A stretch of DNA of 64,000 nucleotides from Gnetum montanum (Eukaryota > Streptophyta > Gnetopsida > Gnetales > Gnetaceae). Location: the NCBI GenBank assembly GCA_015680685.1, contig MNCI01020774.1:323490-387489 (forward strand), read 5' to 3'. Shown here piece after piece: positions 19,948 through 32,717 of the stretch. Within the stretch, counting starts at the first letter, position 1. Every line of letters begins with the position of its first letter. Both the position numbers and the translations under genes were made by a program. Under the pieces are notes generated by a model that was given only the letters and a program-made list of their open reading frames with translations, did not search any database and was not told where the DNA came from.

Positions 19948-21729
19948 TTTGAATTATGGACACTTTAATAGAAATTGTTAGGTATGTAGTGACAACAAGG
20001 TCAACCTCTAGTGTTTGAATCACCAAGCTGGATCTCAAGATGCAACAAGAATGGTAACCATGAGGATAACCATGAGAAAAGACTTCATTGCAGTGAATTT
20101 TCTAGTTAATCATGACATATATTACAAGTTGTGATTGAGAGTATGAGTCTTGGTGAATGCTACAAGTGAAATGGGAGTTGTGGTAAGCCTAGAAAAAAAA
20201 ATAACACTAATAAGATCAGAAGATTAACATGCATCAAAATGGCTATTGTGAGTTACAACATGAGTAATAGTGAAGATTCATTAGAGGTCGCAACTAAATC
20301 ATAAGTTACAGTGTAAATTCCTGAAGGTGGTCATGGCTCAATTGCAAGTAATAAAGGAGATCACGGTAATGTTTATTGTGCAAAAAATAGAGATAAGATC
20401 AATTCTTAACAAAAAAATTAATAATAATCAAAAAGATTTTAGAGTACATCACATGCTTGAAATTGAGTATAAAACACTAAAAATAATATGTCAAGGTAAA
20501 ACTTTGCAATTTTAAGATGTTTACTCATGTATAAAACCTTATAATTGATGCTTTAAAAAATCAAGAAATGAAAATTAATTATAAGTAGGGAAGAAGGTCC
20601 TAGTCCTAATAACATTTACATTACTTTCAACATTCATGCTTAAACTTAAAATAGCAAAAGGGTTCGAGGTAGTAACAGAAAGCTTTAGCAAAATGTCAAC
20701 TTTCGTAAAAAATAAAGGTTTGTAAATAATGATTACACATATCATCCCTTAGTTTATTTTGTGATAAGAATCTTTGACATTAGCTATAACCTACTTGTCA
20801 ATATAAGTTTTAATCTTTGAGTTAATAGTCTTTTATTAGACCAGGAAAATTTTACTGCATGAGCTATTTGTCTAGACCTTTTTTGTAATAAAAATAGAAT
20901 TATTCATAGAAGATTATGTCTTCTTTGACTTCTTTATTGTCATTAAATTATTCTTATTATTGATATTAACTTGATTTTTGATATCTTGAGCTTCATATTG
21001 TCATTTTCTAATCCTCAATTTTAATACTTTTTTTCTTTTTCTTAGCATCTTTTTTCTTGGGAAGAAAATAACAAGCATTAAAAAAATGTCCTTCATGATG
21101 AAAAAATTTGCAAGAATTAAGAATATTATATATATAATTGGTTATATATAAATCTTTCCTCATGCTTGTAATACCAATTTATTTCTATAGTTAAAAAGAT
21201 TGATTTCAACAAAAAAAGTCGATTAAAACGAAATGTTTGGAAATAGATTCCATGTGCTTAATGGGATCAAGAAGACTAACAATTTTTGCACTTAGCTTTT
21301 TGAAAAATTAGTGAAAGATTAAATAGCTTGACAAAACATGGAACTTTAGGATATTCTTTATATTGAACATTAAAATCTAGAGTCCACTTATAAATACTTA
21401 ATATTACATGCTTATGTATAAATGATTCTATATCTAGGGTACACTACACCATCGAAGCATTGCTTAGCTTAACACATGGCATGAATGACTTGAATATTCT
21501 ACTTTTGTATTACATCATTTAACTACGAAGCAAAACTTCAATTACAAAGTAAGTAACCTAAAATTTGAATAAACTCTTATCATAATGTAAGATGAACTAC
21601 TAGTAATTCATATAAATTATCAGGAGAATAAAATTTTAGTTCCATCAACATCACTAGAAGAAGCAATCATAAATTTTTGCTCAATAGTTTATAAATTTAT
21701 ATTCTAAGAATTAACATAAATTTCACTTG
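19948..21729. other. AT-rich copia debris upstream of Cop-6
   Basis: No intact gene. On the minus strand a CKFFHHEGHFFNAC sequence near 21120-21070, followed by lysines, resembles a decayed copia nucleocapsid knuckle from another copy. A TGTTGAAAGTAATG LTR-start-like motif ends at 20632 with a purine-rich flank, mirroring 934 on the plus strand. This may include Cop-6's 5' LTR, but no PBS matching initiator tRNA-Met was seen. Confidence 0.35.
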
Positions 21730-22498
21730 TGAAGCTTAGTTGTATGGTTAAGTGTAACTAGGGCATATGATTTTTATTATTTTATATTTTGTTTATCTAC
21801 GATTGATAACAAGTTGAAACTTAATTCATTAACCAATTTAACTAATTTGATTGCTAATTAATAATTAACTATCCTATCATAAGCATCTGATCCCACTTTC
21901 TATACACATCCTAAATACATACAACACTGTTGCGTTACTAAGCGTTGAGCGCTATTGGGATTACCAAGTGTTGTCTGTTATGATTGAAGTGGTGGTACTT
22001 ATGTGTTTAATTTATTTAGATTAATTAGTTAATCAATTAAAGTGTTACTTATCTTAATTAATTTCATAATTAATGAAAATGGTAAATATAGAAATAAATT
22101 ATTAATCTATTCTAAGTGCTGCAAGGTTTGATTAAAAAGCTTGTCTTTATTGCCATTCACACTGCTGTGTTTAGGTACATTGGTGCTCCAATAAAGATCT
22201 GTACACTTTCTGATTCTTGCTGTGGGCACTTAGAAAATGTTGTAACTCTCAAATGAACAAACTGCAAGAACTTCACTATGCTATTGAAAAAAACTCTCCT
22301 TTTACATGACGGAAGCACCATATTTATAGACTTTATTATGGAGCTACATTGATGGGGCCTCATAAATGTAGCAAATGCTACATTAATGTGGCCTTGTCCA
22401 TGGGGCAACATCTCCTCAACGGGGTTGCATCGACGGGGGCCTATTGACAAGGCCATGTTAGTGGGGGCCCATTGATGCAACACTTTGATGCTGCATCA
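21730..22498 (-). repeat. Ath-3 3' LTR (truncated)
   Basis: On the minus strand it starts TGATGCAGCATC at 22498. TATAAATA is at 22328-22321 and AATAAA at 22151-22146, then an AT-rich region collinear with the Ath-4 LTR (GCAGCACTT, CTTGGTAATCCC, CACTTAACCAT, CACAAGTG). Similarity stops near 21730, about 130-150 bp before the expected TCATCA end. The end was deleted or displaced. Confidence 0.75.
22321..22328 (-). promoter_or_regulatory. TATA box of Ath-3 LTR
   Basis: TATAAATA on the minus strand lies about 170 bp into the LTR, as in the other Ath elements. Confidence 0.6.
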
Positions 22499-22511
22499 TA
22501 TCCCCACAATT
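22499..22511 (-). other. Polypurine tract of Ath-3
   Basis: AATTGTGGGGATA directly precedes the LTR start on the minus strand. It is equivalent to CAATTGTGGGGGTA in Ath-2, with one G lost. Confidence 0.7.
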
Positions 22512-22733
22512 GAATGAAAAATCATCCTTAAGTTCCTTTACAAAATTGGGAAGGTATGAGATTATTGACTGACACTTGACACAACAAATTAACATAACAA
22601 GACTGAATGCTCGGCTATATAGATTGCCATCATTACAAAATTTGTGGTGTTCATGTCACAAAATTGAACACCATGATATGATTACTCAAACTAGATAGCA
22701 CATCCTTTGATGACATGAAGATGGTTGAGAAGA

Positions 22734-25599
22734 TCAAATAGTCACATGCAATGGAGGTTCTTGAGGTTTAAAAGTACCTTCGTCTGCTTCAGGTGTGCAT
22801 AATGGTTGAGGAGGCTATGGTTGCCCTGATCTAGTTGCTACCTCAGGTGGAAGAAGAAAGGCATCTAGCAATGCCTTCATCTTATCCTCCTTGCACTAGA
22901 AATCATTCATAGCTTGACACAACATCCTTAATATGTGTTGGAATGGAGATATCCCATAGATAGGACATTAATGGGAATAGCTTCTTAACGTTGATGAACT
23001 AGGTAGTGAATTGTTTGCGTTTAACATCGAATGCCTTGACTGCATTTTGTAGCTCATGGTAGTCATTCATTTTTTTTGTTAGGCTCTAGGTAGTGGATCT
23101 TTGATTAGTATATTTGCCTTTGAGAACCTCAATTTTAGCATTTTCCGCTACAAGCTTTTGCTTGGTGTCCTTGTGGTTCTTGAACTCGACGTCATATAAC
23201 AAGAACGAATTGGCCACATGCTTTTCTAGTTCTAACCATGGTTGTCTAGTAGTAAACATAGCCAAGTTTTCGTATCGAAGGTTGACAAGCTTCATGTATT
23301 TGGTCATCTCCTCTATTTGCAAATCCTTCAAGTGAATTTCTACTTTATTGTATTAATTAATCCCATCAACAATGGGCTACCATAATTTGTGTCCTTGTTG
23401 GAGTTGCTAGAGGGTCTTGTTCACCTTTGTCTTTGCCACTTGAATATGTTTCTCATTTATTTCATTTTGTAGGTCAACCTAGTCTTTATAGTGATTTTTG
23501 ACTCTCTCAAATTTGAGAGCCTCTAATTTCTAGGCTGCTACTTCTATTGTAGTCTTTTGACGAAAGGCATGAACCTCGTCCATGGAGAGGTTTCTGTTCT
23601 TGGCTACCAATCTCCTTAAGTGTGTATTTGCTTTGGCTAGTTGCTCCTACTATTGATGGATAAAATCGTTCAATTGTTGTTTATGCACATCAATGTTTTG
23701 TAGGTGATGATTTTTTGTGGTCAACTAAAAATTCACTTGGTAGGTTAGATCCAAGTTCTTCTAAATTTTATGTTGAATGGCCTCTACCAAAGATCAGTAG
23801 ATAACTACCATTTCCATTACACCCTCAACCCCTTTTAACCTAATGTGAAGCTGGTTGAGATCTTCATCTCTTATCAATGTTGGATTGAGAAATACAAGGT
23901 TGGCAATCTAGGCTCTTAATTTAGCAACTTTCATAGCCAAGTGTTCATTCATCTCTTTGGCTATTTTGAGTTACCCTTCCAAAATAATATTCTTGCCCCT
24001 TACCTCTAGCAACTTCGACTAGGTTACAGTTATACTATCTGAAAGATGAAGGACATCTGGAAGTAGTTGCCTGGTTCCTACCAGTTGGTCCAATAGTTAT
24101 TCATGTTGTGCTACATTTATTCTATCTCTTATAGTCCTTATAGACATTTACACATATTTAAGTGCAGTGATGTTTGGTATAGACGTCGTAGGTGGATTGA
24201 GTATCTCAGAGATTCTTTTAGTAACTACTCCTACTAGTTTATTTTGTCCTTGATGCTACATCATTAGTACAGTTGCCTCATCACCCTTCTCTAAGCACAT
24301 CGAAAAGATCATGATGTTCCCAAAAATCTTTGGGAATTTCTATTATTCTAAGAGAGACACTATTACTTGTTTGGTGCTAGGATTCAACCTCACAGATAAT
24401 GGCATTCATTTGGTAGAAAAACTAGATCTAGCTCCCTTCATCTAGCTGATTATTTAGGCCACCTCATTCAGGTGACTCATCATGGGTCATTGCACAGATG
24501 GATCTCCACCACTGGTGCTTGCCTGTTGCTCTTGCTCACTTAAGATCCATTCTTGGAACTTGTGAAACTATTGGGATGTTGCAGTGATGTCCAGCAGTAT
24601 TTTGTGAGTTGTTGGTGGAGGTGGTGGCTACTGATCCTCTTCTTGGATTGTTGTTGCAAAAGTTTTGTCCTTCATCATCTCTTCCCAATTAGTGGTCGAA
24701 GCATGTCAAACAACATCATTAGTATAGTAGGCTATTCCTCCCCTTCAACATAGTTTTTTGATGAGGCATGAGAAGGGGAGTGCCTTTGTTCCACATTCAT
24801 TCTCCTTGAATTGCTTCTTTATCTCCAGATATATTAGTTGAGGAAGGTTAATTAAGAATCTTTCACTCATAGTGGCACATGCATGGGCAGAAAAGGTAGT
24901 GTTCTTGTTGTGCCTCATTGTGGGATTTAGGTGAAAGGCAAAAATCTGATAATAGTTTCATTTTTTGGTGTGAGTGTGTTGTACTCCTTATAGTCAACAT
25001 CATAGCACCATTGAACCCATTCCTTTTTAATGCTAGGATCCTCCTACATTAGAATCTCAGCGAGATTCACCACAGTTTCAGGCAACCCAAGTGCCTCTGT
25101 AATGTTTTTCATCGAGTAGGATATTGAAATGTCCTTGATCTTGATTATTGAACCAACCTGCTTGTTGCTCCAAAATAGAAATGTCTCTTCCATATATCAC
25201 TTCCCACTGGAAGTTAATATTAGCCACATGGAAGAGGTCTTCAATTGGTCATGTACCTCTTTAGGTGCTTGCTCCAAGAAAGAGCTGAATTTCAACTCTT
25301 GGAACACTATTTTCTAGAACTCTCTTGATCTTATTTGGTTTAGGGAGGCTTCTGTCAATGTTACCTCAAGGCTGGCTTGTTGAGCTAGTGCCTCATCCTA
25401 GTATGAATGTTTTGTTGCTACCACCTGTTCTAGAATTTGATGAACAGACTTCACTTTGGCCTCCTCTTTAAGAGGTCCCATAGCATGGGTTGTGATCAGT
25501 TCTTCCTAGGCCTATTCTTTGCCCCTTCTTGTTCTTGGTTGTTTTTTCCCTTAGTTGAGACGGTCCTTCTTCCTGTGTGTGTTTGCCTTTTGGTACCAT
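22734..25599 (-). pseudogene. Ath-3 downstream ORF: transposon-protein-like domain plus coiled coil
   Basis: It starts at ATG 25599 (MVPKGK), the first base after a GACTATAG acceptor-like site. With frameshifts it runs about 950 codons to TGA 22736-22734. The first third matches Ath-4: WYMEETFLFWSNKQVGS, then ISISYSMKNITEALGLPET, LTPKNETII, and EIKKQFKENECG before a Cys/Leu segment. The middle and end are Gln/Glu/Leu-rich coiled coil (LQIEEMTKYMKLVNL near 23325; LEKHVANSFLLY near 23235). The C-terminus has KAFDVKRKQFTT and IPTHIKD. The N-terminal domain resembles the putative plant transposon protein domain seen in Athila-like retroelements. No transmembrane or signal segment stands out. Role unknown. 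Confidence 0.75.
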
Positions 25600-27660
25600 C
25601 TATAGTCATAACACATCTATGGATTAGTAGATACAATGTGTAACTTAGAATATTTGGATACATTATCTCGTTAATTAGTTACACTTGGTTATAGTTGGCC
25701 CATGGTAGATTTATTACTTTATTATTATTTTATTATTTAATATTTTCTTACTATAAGTGTTACCAAAGATTGTTGGAAGGGTTTAACTCTTGTAATTTAG
25801 TGTTTTAATGTTGATTCCTTAATTACACCTTTGTGGGAGTTAGAAAAATTTTAAAAACTTTTCAAGAAAGAATGACACATTTGTGGCCCCCATGACCAAG
25901 AGGTTACCTTCGAGAGCTACAAGGTTGAAGAATAGAGTGATTTGGATAAATGGTTAGGAAGTTATGACCTCTTGAAGGTTCTAGGCTCTGAAAACTACAA
26001 AAACTTGTTAGGTGTTTAAGAGCAAATGTGAAAATTTCAAAGGGGGTCATGTATATATATAGGATTTTTGTGTTGCATCGACGGGGCCCTAGTTATGGGG
26101 TTTGTAAATGAAATTTTCAAATTGGAATATTTCAAAAAATATAAGAAATTTTTAAATTAATTTAAGGTCTATGGAGTCCTAGAAATGTTAAGAATATGAT
26201 GAAATCATTGAAGAGGTTCTTGGAAAGCTCAAAAATTCAAAAATTTGATGGAGAATATGTGAATTGAAGAAAATACTTAGAGGAGCACATAGTCGAATGC
26301 AAAAGATGGGTGCAAAAAGGATTCCGATTATAATAATGCCTAAGAATAAGGTCCTTAAAAAACCTAACTAAGAGATATGCAAGTGGGTCCTCCCCATAGC
26401 AGGCAGATGCACTTGTTTTCCCTTGCATAACCTCAACCAAAGGAGTTCGTGGGCCCCATTGGTGATTAATGATTTATGAAAGTTAAGGATCAAAACCCAA
26501 AAGATTCTATCAAAGAATTCAAGTAGGATAGATAGAGACACCAAATAAGAATATGGACACTGGTAGTGAGGTGAGTTATGGATAGCATGGATGGATGAAG
26601 GAGAAGGTGGAATGAAGTTCTGAATTGAGGTCATAAGAAGTCCCTTGTGAATTCTTTTTAACTGATTTGAGAAGACCCCATCCTTAGTCTAGACCAAAAC
26701 CAATTACTTTCAATGACTTCACATCACCACTCCAAGACTGATCCATCCATTTGAGATAAAAAAGTGCTCCCAAAAAACAACCATCATTCCTTAAGGAGAA
26801 GAAAAGAGAAGTAGGAAGTGAGAGAGGGCCTTAGTTAGAGGGGACCTTTAGGCATGGGTAACATGTTTTTCTAGTTCCATAACGAGTGCTTGTAGCCCAT
26901 TTATTTGTCTAAGGGGTTTGCTTTGAATTCTGACCAATTTTTTTTCTTTGTTTCTTTTCTTCTCTACTTTTTTTTTGGATAGGAACCACACCATGCAAAT
27001 ACTTATTTACTTCTTGTTTATGGTTAATAGTGAATAATAAGAAATTCATGAAAACACTCATGCACCCAAGTAAGTAGAAGAGTACAAAGAGTATTATGTC
27101 CCCTTGAAGTCACACCCTATGCAAACCTTATAATCCTTCCTAATTTTAAAAACCACCAAGGTCACAAATTTATTAAAGGTTTATTTAATGAAAGGGACCT
27201 CATATTCCCAAAATGAGAAAAACCATAGATTTTTATGGATGGGTGGATGTCATGGATTCATTGCCTATTCCATGAAAAAGAAACCATGTTTTAGTCATTG
27301 GTACAAAAATTTAGAAATAGAAACCAAACATTTGCAAACCAAAACATAAAGCACAAACCACCATTAGCAACAGCTACACCACCATTGTGTCTTATTGGCA
27401 CAAAGCACATTTATTAATAGAAATTAGAAAATCACACTAAAATAAAGTAAAATATATAAGAAAGTGTAAAATCTTCATGAAAAATTTAAATGTACTAACA
27501 ATGGTGTAGACGAAAAAATGGTGTAAAATTGGAAAAAATTTTAAAATAAAAAATGTGTAAAATAAACAATTTGCAAAAAACAAAAATGTATAAAAAAATA
27601 GAAAAAATGAGGAGCCATGTATATGATTAGCATGGATGACCATCTCCCCCATGACTAAGT
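25600..27660 (-). other. Ath-3 non-coding tail with internal promoter-like site
   Basis: Between integrase and the downstream ORF, homologous to 48495-50544 of Ath-4. It holds a GGGCCCCGTCGATGCAACA block followed by TATATATA (26059-26052), closely paralleling Ath-4's GGGGCCCTGTCGACG then TATATATA (50162). An AAG|GTAACC donor candidate is at 25917. The small A/T-rich ORFs here look like background. Confidence 0.6.
26052..26059 (-). promoter_or_regulatory. Internal TATA-like site upstream of Ath-3 downstream ORF
   Basis: TATATATA lies about 450 bp before the ORF start, next to the GGGCCCCGTCGATG block described for the tail. Ath-4 has the same pair at the same distance. This suggests a dedicated promoter; it has not been shown. 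Confidence 0.45.
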
Positions 27661-28830
27661 TTTAAGGAGGAGATTCAAAAAATTGAGCATGGTTGCACAT
27701 CCATTGAGGTATTTCTTATACTAGCTTGCTTGGGCTCTTGGAAAGGCTTTACTTGTTGGATGTTGACCAATTGCTTCTTATCTAGACTTTCAAGTGTGCA
27801 TATGATCATGGCCCCAAAAGGGACTTTCATCGATTATATAAGGTCCCTTTCACAATGTTTGGAATTTGCTTTCTTGAGGAACATGTATGGGGTTCTAGTA
27901 GAGGACCTTATCTCCATGTTGAAGTTTGATCCTTCTGATTCTTAGCTTATGTTGTTGTTTGTTGAATGTCTTATGTACTTCATTCAAGGACTGGATTACT
28001 AATTGATTTTTGTTTAGCACATTTAGGTCGATTAGTCTTTATTTTTGTGTTAGACTTAGGTCAAGGTCCAGGTCATAGGTTGTTGAGAGTGTATAGAGCT
28101 CAGATTGATTTGGGAGTGTAAGAAGTTTTTCATAAATCAACTCATAGTGAGAGTAGCCAATAGGAAGTTTCCATGTTGAGCGGTAGGCCCAAAGGGCATC
28201 ATTGGGTTTCATGCTCCAATCTCTCCTATGTTTGCTAAAAACTCTTGTTAGAATCTTTGTGATCTCCTTATTAGTAACTTCTACTTGACCATTGGCTTGG
28301 GGATGATAGGGTGTTGTTAATTTATGTTCAACCCCTAAGTATTGCATGAGTTTCTAAAAAGTGATGCTTGTGAAGTGTGTTTCATTGTCAGAAATTAGTG
28401 CACATGGCACCCCAAACCTTTTTACAATGTGTTGTTGTACAAATTGAGTAGTAGTGGATGATGTGTAATTAAGAACAACTGCTACTTTGGCCCATTTGGT
28501 ATAGTAGTCAATAGCTATGATAATATAGGCATTTTTGTTAGACATGTGTGTGATGGGACCCATGAAGTCTATGCCCCATATGTTAAAGGGTTTCAATGGC
28601 TAAATCCATTATTGAGAACCCTCCATTCATGCAGTCATCCCACCATCGCATTGACAATGTTCACAGGATCAGACAAACTAGTGGACATCCTTGAAGATTA
28701 TGGGCCAATAGTATCCTACCATTAGGATTTTTATGGAAGTGCACCTCCCTACATAGTGGCCTTTGTAAGGGCCTTCATGAGCATATTGGAGAATGCACAC
28801 TTGATCCACATCAGGGACACACTAATGAAC
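27661..28830 (-). pseudogene. int: Ath-3 integrase
   Basis: On the minus strand it begins with an HEGPYKGHYVGRC...CEHC zinc-binding segment (near 28800-28660). The catalytic core has D in WGIDFMGP (near 28580), D in LISDNETHF (near 28380) and E in GQVEVTNKE (near 28275), so the D,D,E triad is complete. YHPQANGQVE and LWAYRSTWKLPIGYS are nearly perfect. The C-terminal domain decays towards 27700 and ends in SHGGDGHPC, the block that is fused to gag-pro in Ath-1. Stops lie in the zinc region and between the two core halves. Confidence 0.85.
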
Positions 28831-29510
28831 CAGGCCATCGACACACACCTTGTAAAGATGTCCACTGATTTTTATGAAGTGCTTAGCCTGATTTAGAAAC
28901 TTTTATTTCATTTTGTAGTCTAGATCTTGTGGAATTTACTAAGTGAGAAGGTAAGTTAGGATGCTATCATACCCTTTGGATTTTGTGGACATCTATTCAT
29001 TAATTGCATTGACAAAGAGGAGTTCATTAGGGAATTGATTAGAGATTGGGCTCTCCTCTTCTTTGTCATCACATCGTAACCAAGATAGATGGTTAACAAT
29101 TGCATTCTCAGTCTCCTTTTGATCTATCATCATGAGATCAAATTCCTACAAAATCACAAGCCATTGTATGACATGGGGGCTTACCATTGGCTTGTTCATT
29201 AGGAAGTAGATGGCATTATGATCATTGTGCACAAACACTTTATATCCAAGCACATAGTGCTTGAACTTTTTCAAAGCATACACTACTACCATCAGTCCTT
29301 TCTATGTGGTGGTTTGATTGAGCTGCATACCCACAATGCTTTGGCTTATGTAGTGGATATAATATGGATGTTTTCAATCATCCAACTTTGTAAGCATAGC
29401 TCCCAAGGCATAAATAGATGCATCCATCATGATATGAAATGGTTTGAACCAATCTAGTGCTTGTAAAATTGGAGTTTCTAGAACTTTTTCCTTTAGTTGT
29501 TGAGATGCAT
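28831..29510 (-). pseudogene. Ath-3 RNase H
   Basis: RNase H of Ty3/gypsy type on the minus strand: FHIMMDASIYALGAMLT (catalytic D present), HYISQSIVGMQLNQTTT, LMVVVYALKKFKHYVLGY, VHNDHNAIYFLMNKPMVS. It ends with a spacer NHLSWLRCDDKEEESPISN leading to integrase. The usual Glu of TEKEL is altered and several stops are present. Confidence 0.8.
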
Positions 29511-30470
29511 GTTCACACACTTGGTCTAAAAAAATGGAGCATCCTTATTTATCAGTTCGACCAACAGTTTTGTGATCATAGTAAAATTATCTATAAATCA
29601 TCGGTAGTTACTAGTGTGTCCAAGGAATGACTAAACTTCTTTTACAATTTCTAGTTGATGGGTGATTCCTTGGATAACTCTTATTTTTTTTAGGTCTACC
29701 TTGATCCCTTTTTGTGAAATTTTGTGCCCCTATTCAATGCCTTTTTGGACCATGAGATGGCTCTTTTGCCAATTGAGCTACAGATTTATTTCCACACATC
29801 TTTTGACTACTTGCTCAAGGCGGTCCAAGGCTTACTTGAATGTAGTGTCATAAGTGGAGAACTCATCCATAAAGACTTCCACTCTGCTACTAATTTTCTA
29901 TTGAAAGATGCTTAAGACTAGGCATTGAAAACTGGTAGAAACATTGCACAAACCAAAAGGCATCTTGTGATATGCGAAGGTTCCCCAGCGACTCATGAAT
30001 GTTGTTTTGGCCTAGTCTTTTGATGCAATTTGGATTTGATTATAGCCATTATGACCATCCAGAAAGCTATAATAACAATGCCTAGATATGGTGTCCAATA
30101 CCTAATCATGGAAATAAAAAATGATCTTTGAATGTTGCCATTTTTAATAGCCTGAAGTTGATACAAACCTACCATTTGCCATCTTTCTTTGATACTAACA
30201 CAAGTGGTGTGTCCCACTTACTATCTGCAATGGGCTACATGAACCTTGCCTTAAGGAGTTACTGAATCTCCTCTTTGATGATCTGCTTTAATTTTGGGTG
30301 TAACCACCATTGTGGTTAACTCCTTGGCTTCATGGATGGATCAATATTAATGCAGTGTTGGCATATCTGTAGATCAATTTCAATGAGTTCAGGATATGAC
30401 TAAGAAAAGGTTGTTGGCCATTTGTTGACCACTTTCAACAATTTTTCTTTTTGCTAGAAAGAAAGTTTAG
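29511..30470 (-). pseudogene. Ath-3 reverse transcriptase
   Basis: Minus-strand motifs match Ath-4 in order: TPLVLVSKKDGKW (near 30205), MATFKDHFLFP (near 30140), then decayed palm and thumb regions with frameshifts. SLVIPWTH-like residues near 29620 (shared with the captured fragment at 3863-4051) mark the end. The aspartate pair cannot be read in frame. It is clearly inactive. Confidence 0.75.
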
Positions 30471-30850
30471 AATTAAGTATGATTGGCTTGCAATTTTTCA
30501 AGGATGCATATTCTAGGTCAGTAGGTAGAGTTATCAACTCTAAGGGCTCTTGGTTGAAATTCTTAGGGATCTCCAACTCTCCCCAATTAGTATCATTACT
30601 TTCATCATTAGAGAGTTGGTGATGAACTTGCTCTAATTCATTCATGCCTATGACATAAGTGCATGTTAGGCTCTCAGTAGGTTCTATGCACATTGTGCTG
30701 CTTTCAAAATCAATGGTTAGCCACTGGGTGCCCTTTTTTTGTGGCTATTACGTATAGACACCTTTGAATATTTGCTTCATGTGCACATTTCCTATATGTG
30801 GAAATAGATGCTCATTTTACAAACTAGAGTTTCTGCACACAATTACACCC
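30471..30850 (-). pseudogene. Ath-3 protease-RT linker
   Basis: The segment with ESLTCTYVIGMNELEQVHHQ and IPKNFNQEPLELITLPTDLE matches Ath-4 45661-45894. It lies between protease and reverse transcriptase, and in relatives is part of the same polyprotein. Confidence 0.7.
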
Positions 30851-31390
30851 TAAATCGCTATACGTGATGCATGGAACTCACTTCTTCTTGATGTTTCAAA
30901 ATGCATTTTCCTTAGATATTTCCTAGGAAAGATCTTTAATGCCCATTCTTACATCAACATTGCTTATCCATGCCCTTCCCATAATGATTGGAAAGTCCCC
31001 CTTATAGTTCTTAACTTTGATTACTAGAAAATTGGTAGGATAAGAGCACCCATAGATGGTGGTCACAATGTCTTCTACTAGTCCCAATGGAAAAATAGTG
31101 GACTAGTTGGACAATTTCAATTAGGTGTTACTATTCTTGAGAGACAGTAGGTTCCATGCAATATACATCTCATGAGAAATCAGGTTAATACTAGAACTTG
31201 AATCAAGAAGAGCTTCACATGGTTCATTCCCAGCAATATGTAAATAGATAAGAGGACTCCTAGGATTAGCTAATTTCCTAGGAAGGTTGCTAGCTTGGAT
31301 CTAATTAGATATGACATGAGTGATCATAATAGTATGGATTTTGGATGGCATTTAGTCTGAAGGGTTCCTAATGGAATGGTTTGTAGAGGA
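30851..31390 (-). pseudogene. pro: Ath-3 protease
   Basis: Retropepsin-like. ALLDSSSSINLISHEMY (near 31215-31165) keeps the catalytic D but the D-S-G glycine is replaced by Ser. FPIIMGRAW near 31000-30970 matches Ath-1 953-962. It is collinear with Ath-1 residues 860-1000. Stops interrupt the flap region. Confidence 0.8.
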
Positions 31391-32363
31391 TGAGGTAGGA
31401 GCAGGATGACTAGCTGCCTAAGTTTGTGAGGGCTTAGTAGGGTTGTTGGATTAGAAAAATGGTCTGTTATGAGCATGAGGTTCCAAACCACTTGGTTGAT
31501 TAGCCAACTTTAGATTGATGGCTTTGGTAGCATTGCATTGCTATGGTTGGGCTGGAAGTTCACCCTGCATGGATGGAGAAGGTGGTAGCTATGTTGAGGG
31601 TGGAGGAACATGAGGAGGATAAGGATGAAATGTGGTATCCCTCTTGAAATGTGGAGAATGAGTTCTATAGTATTCAGGAGGATAGTAGCGATGTTGGAAA
31701 GGAAACATTTCACTGGAAGAGTTAAGGGTACTACTACCTTGGCAGCAGAAGCATCCATGAATGTTGTTGCTTCCACTCTTGATACTGCTCGTATGGTTGT
31801 AGTGGAGTTCTAGTTGGATAATATTGTTGTTGTTGATGGAACTACCTAGGATTGCCTTGATGATAAGGTAATCTTTTAGGTGTTTGTCTTTTTGCTAGTT
31901 ATGGATTCAGAGTATACATCCCAAACTATTGTAAGTGTGACACGAAGGGGCAACATCCCTTAGGATGTTCATAGTGGTAAATGTCACACCCACCATCAGC
32001 ATTTGATTTAGTTTTTGAAACTTCCTCTACCATAACAATCTTGTCCTTACTCCTTTGATTGGCATGTTTAGCTTCCTTTTACCTCTTGTGGTCACAATCA
32101 CTACTTTGTTCTTTGGAAACTTTAGTAATTTTTAGAACATATTGAAATTTGCTATCTATAGAGTTCCATAATTGATCTACCTTAGCCAAAATTTTAGACA
32201 TAAATTTTAGAATTTTCAAGGTTTTCTGGTTTACCACCTCATCCAATGGTGATTCCTCCTCACTATCACAAAATTGGACCTCCCTCTTGTGAATGGAAGG
32301 ATCTTGGTTATATCCTTCTGCACTTTCATGTTTCCTTAACTCTCTTTCTATAGTGACCAAAAA
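31391..32363 (-). pseudogene. gag: Ath-3 gag, C-terminal half, cut by Tat-5
   Basis: It begins abruptly at 32363 with VTIERELRKHESAEGYNQDP, equivalent to Ath-1 residue 480 onwards. Then come FCDSEEESPLDEVVNQKTL and AKVDQLWNSIDSKF, the knuckle-like CDIYHYEHPKGCCP (near 31988-31947; the second Cys is Tyr), RQTPKRLPYHQGNPR and the Pro/Gln/Tyr-rich linker. The gag core domain is missing because Tat-5 sits at this point. Confidence 0.85.
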
Positions 32364-32717
32364 TGTCAGAGGTTGGAATGGTACATCGAGAGGTCCATGG
32401 TTGCACAACCTTAACCTCATTTTTGCATGAGGGCTTGTTGGAAAACGGAGCCAAGGTATCCAGAATGGTCTTGTCGATTGAACTAGGACTTATAGGTGTT
32501 ATGACGAAATGAATGCTAGAGGTTTTCATGGTATTTGCAACATCCACGATGTCTATGAGGGTGAGCATAGTTGAAGTTTTGGGTGCAAAAACGAGGATGA
32601 AAATGCACCGATGTGTGTAGAAAAATGAAAAAATGTGACTAGAATGCTAAAATGCAAGAGAAAATGGTAAAATTGTACAAGATGTAAGTGAAAGAGAGAG
32701 TGGCACCACTTCAAATA

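Larger units (their letters stand above)
21730..32363 (-). mobile_element. Ath-3: decayed Athila-like element, 3' two-thirds
   Basis: On the minus strand: the C-terminal half of gag (from 32363), protease, reverse transcriptase, RNase H, integrase, a 2-kb tail, a roughly 950-codon downstream ORF, a polypurine tract and a truncated 3' LTR. Gag is cut at 32363 exactly where the Tat-5 LTR starts, so the remaining gag and the 5' LTR should reappear to the right of Tat-5, outside the window. Order and sequence are collinear with Ath-4. All ORFs carry stops, though the integrase catalytic triad is still present. Confidence 0.85.

Noticed and set aside
27437-27652. Phe-rich 71-codon minus-strand frame, looks like a membrane peptide
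   Set aside because: Product of an A/T-rich tail of Ath-3 that equals the T-rich tails of Ath-1 and Ath-4; hydrophobicity comes from TTT codons.
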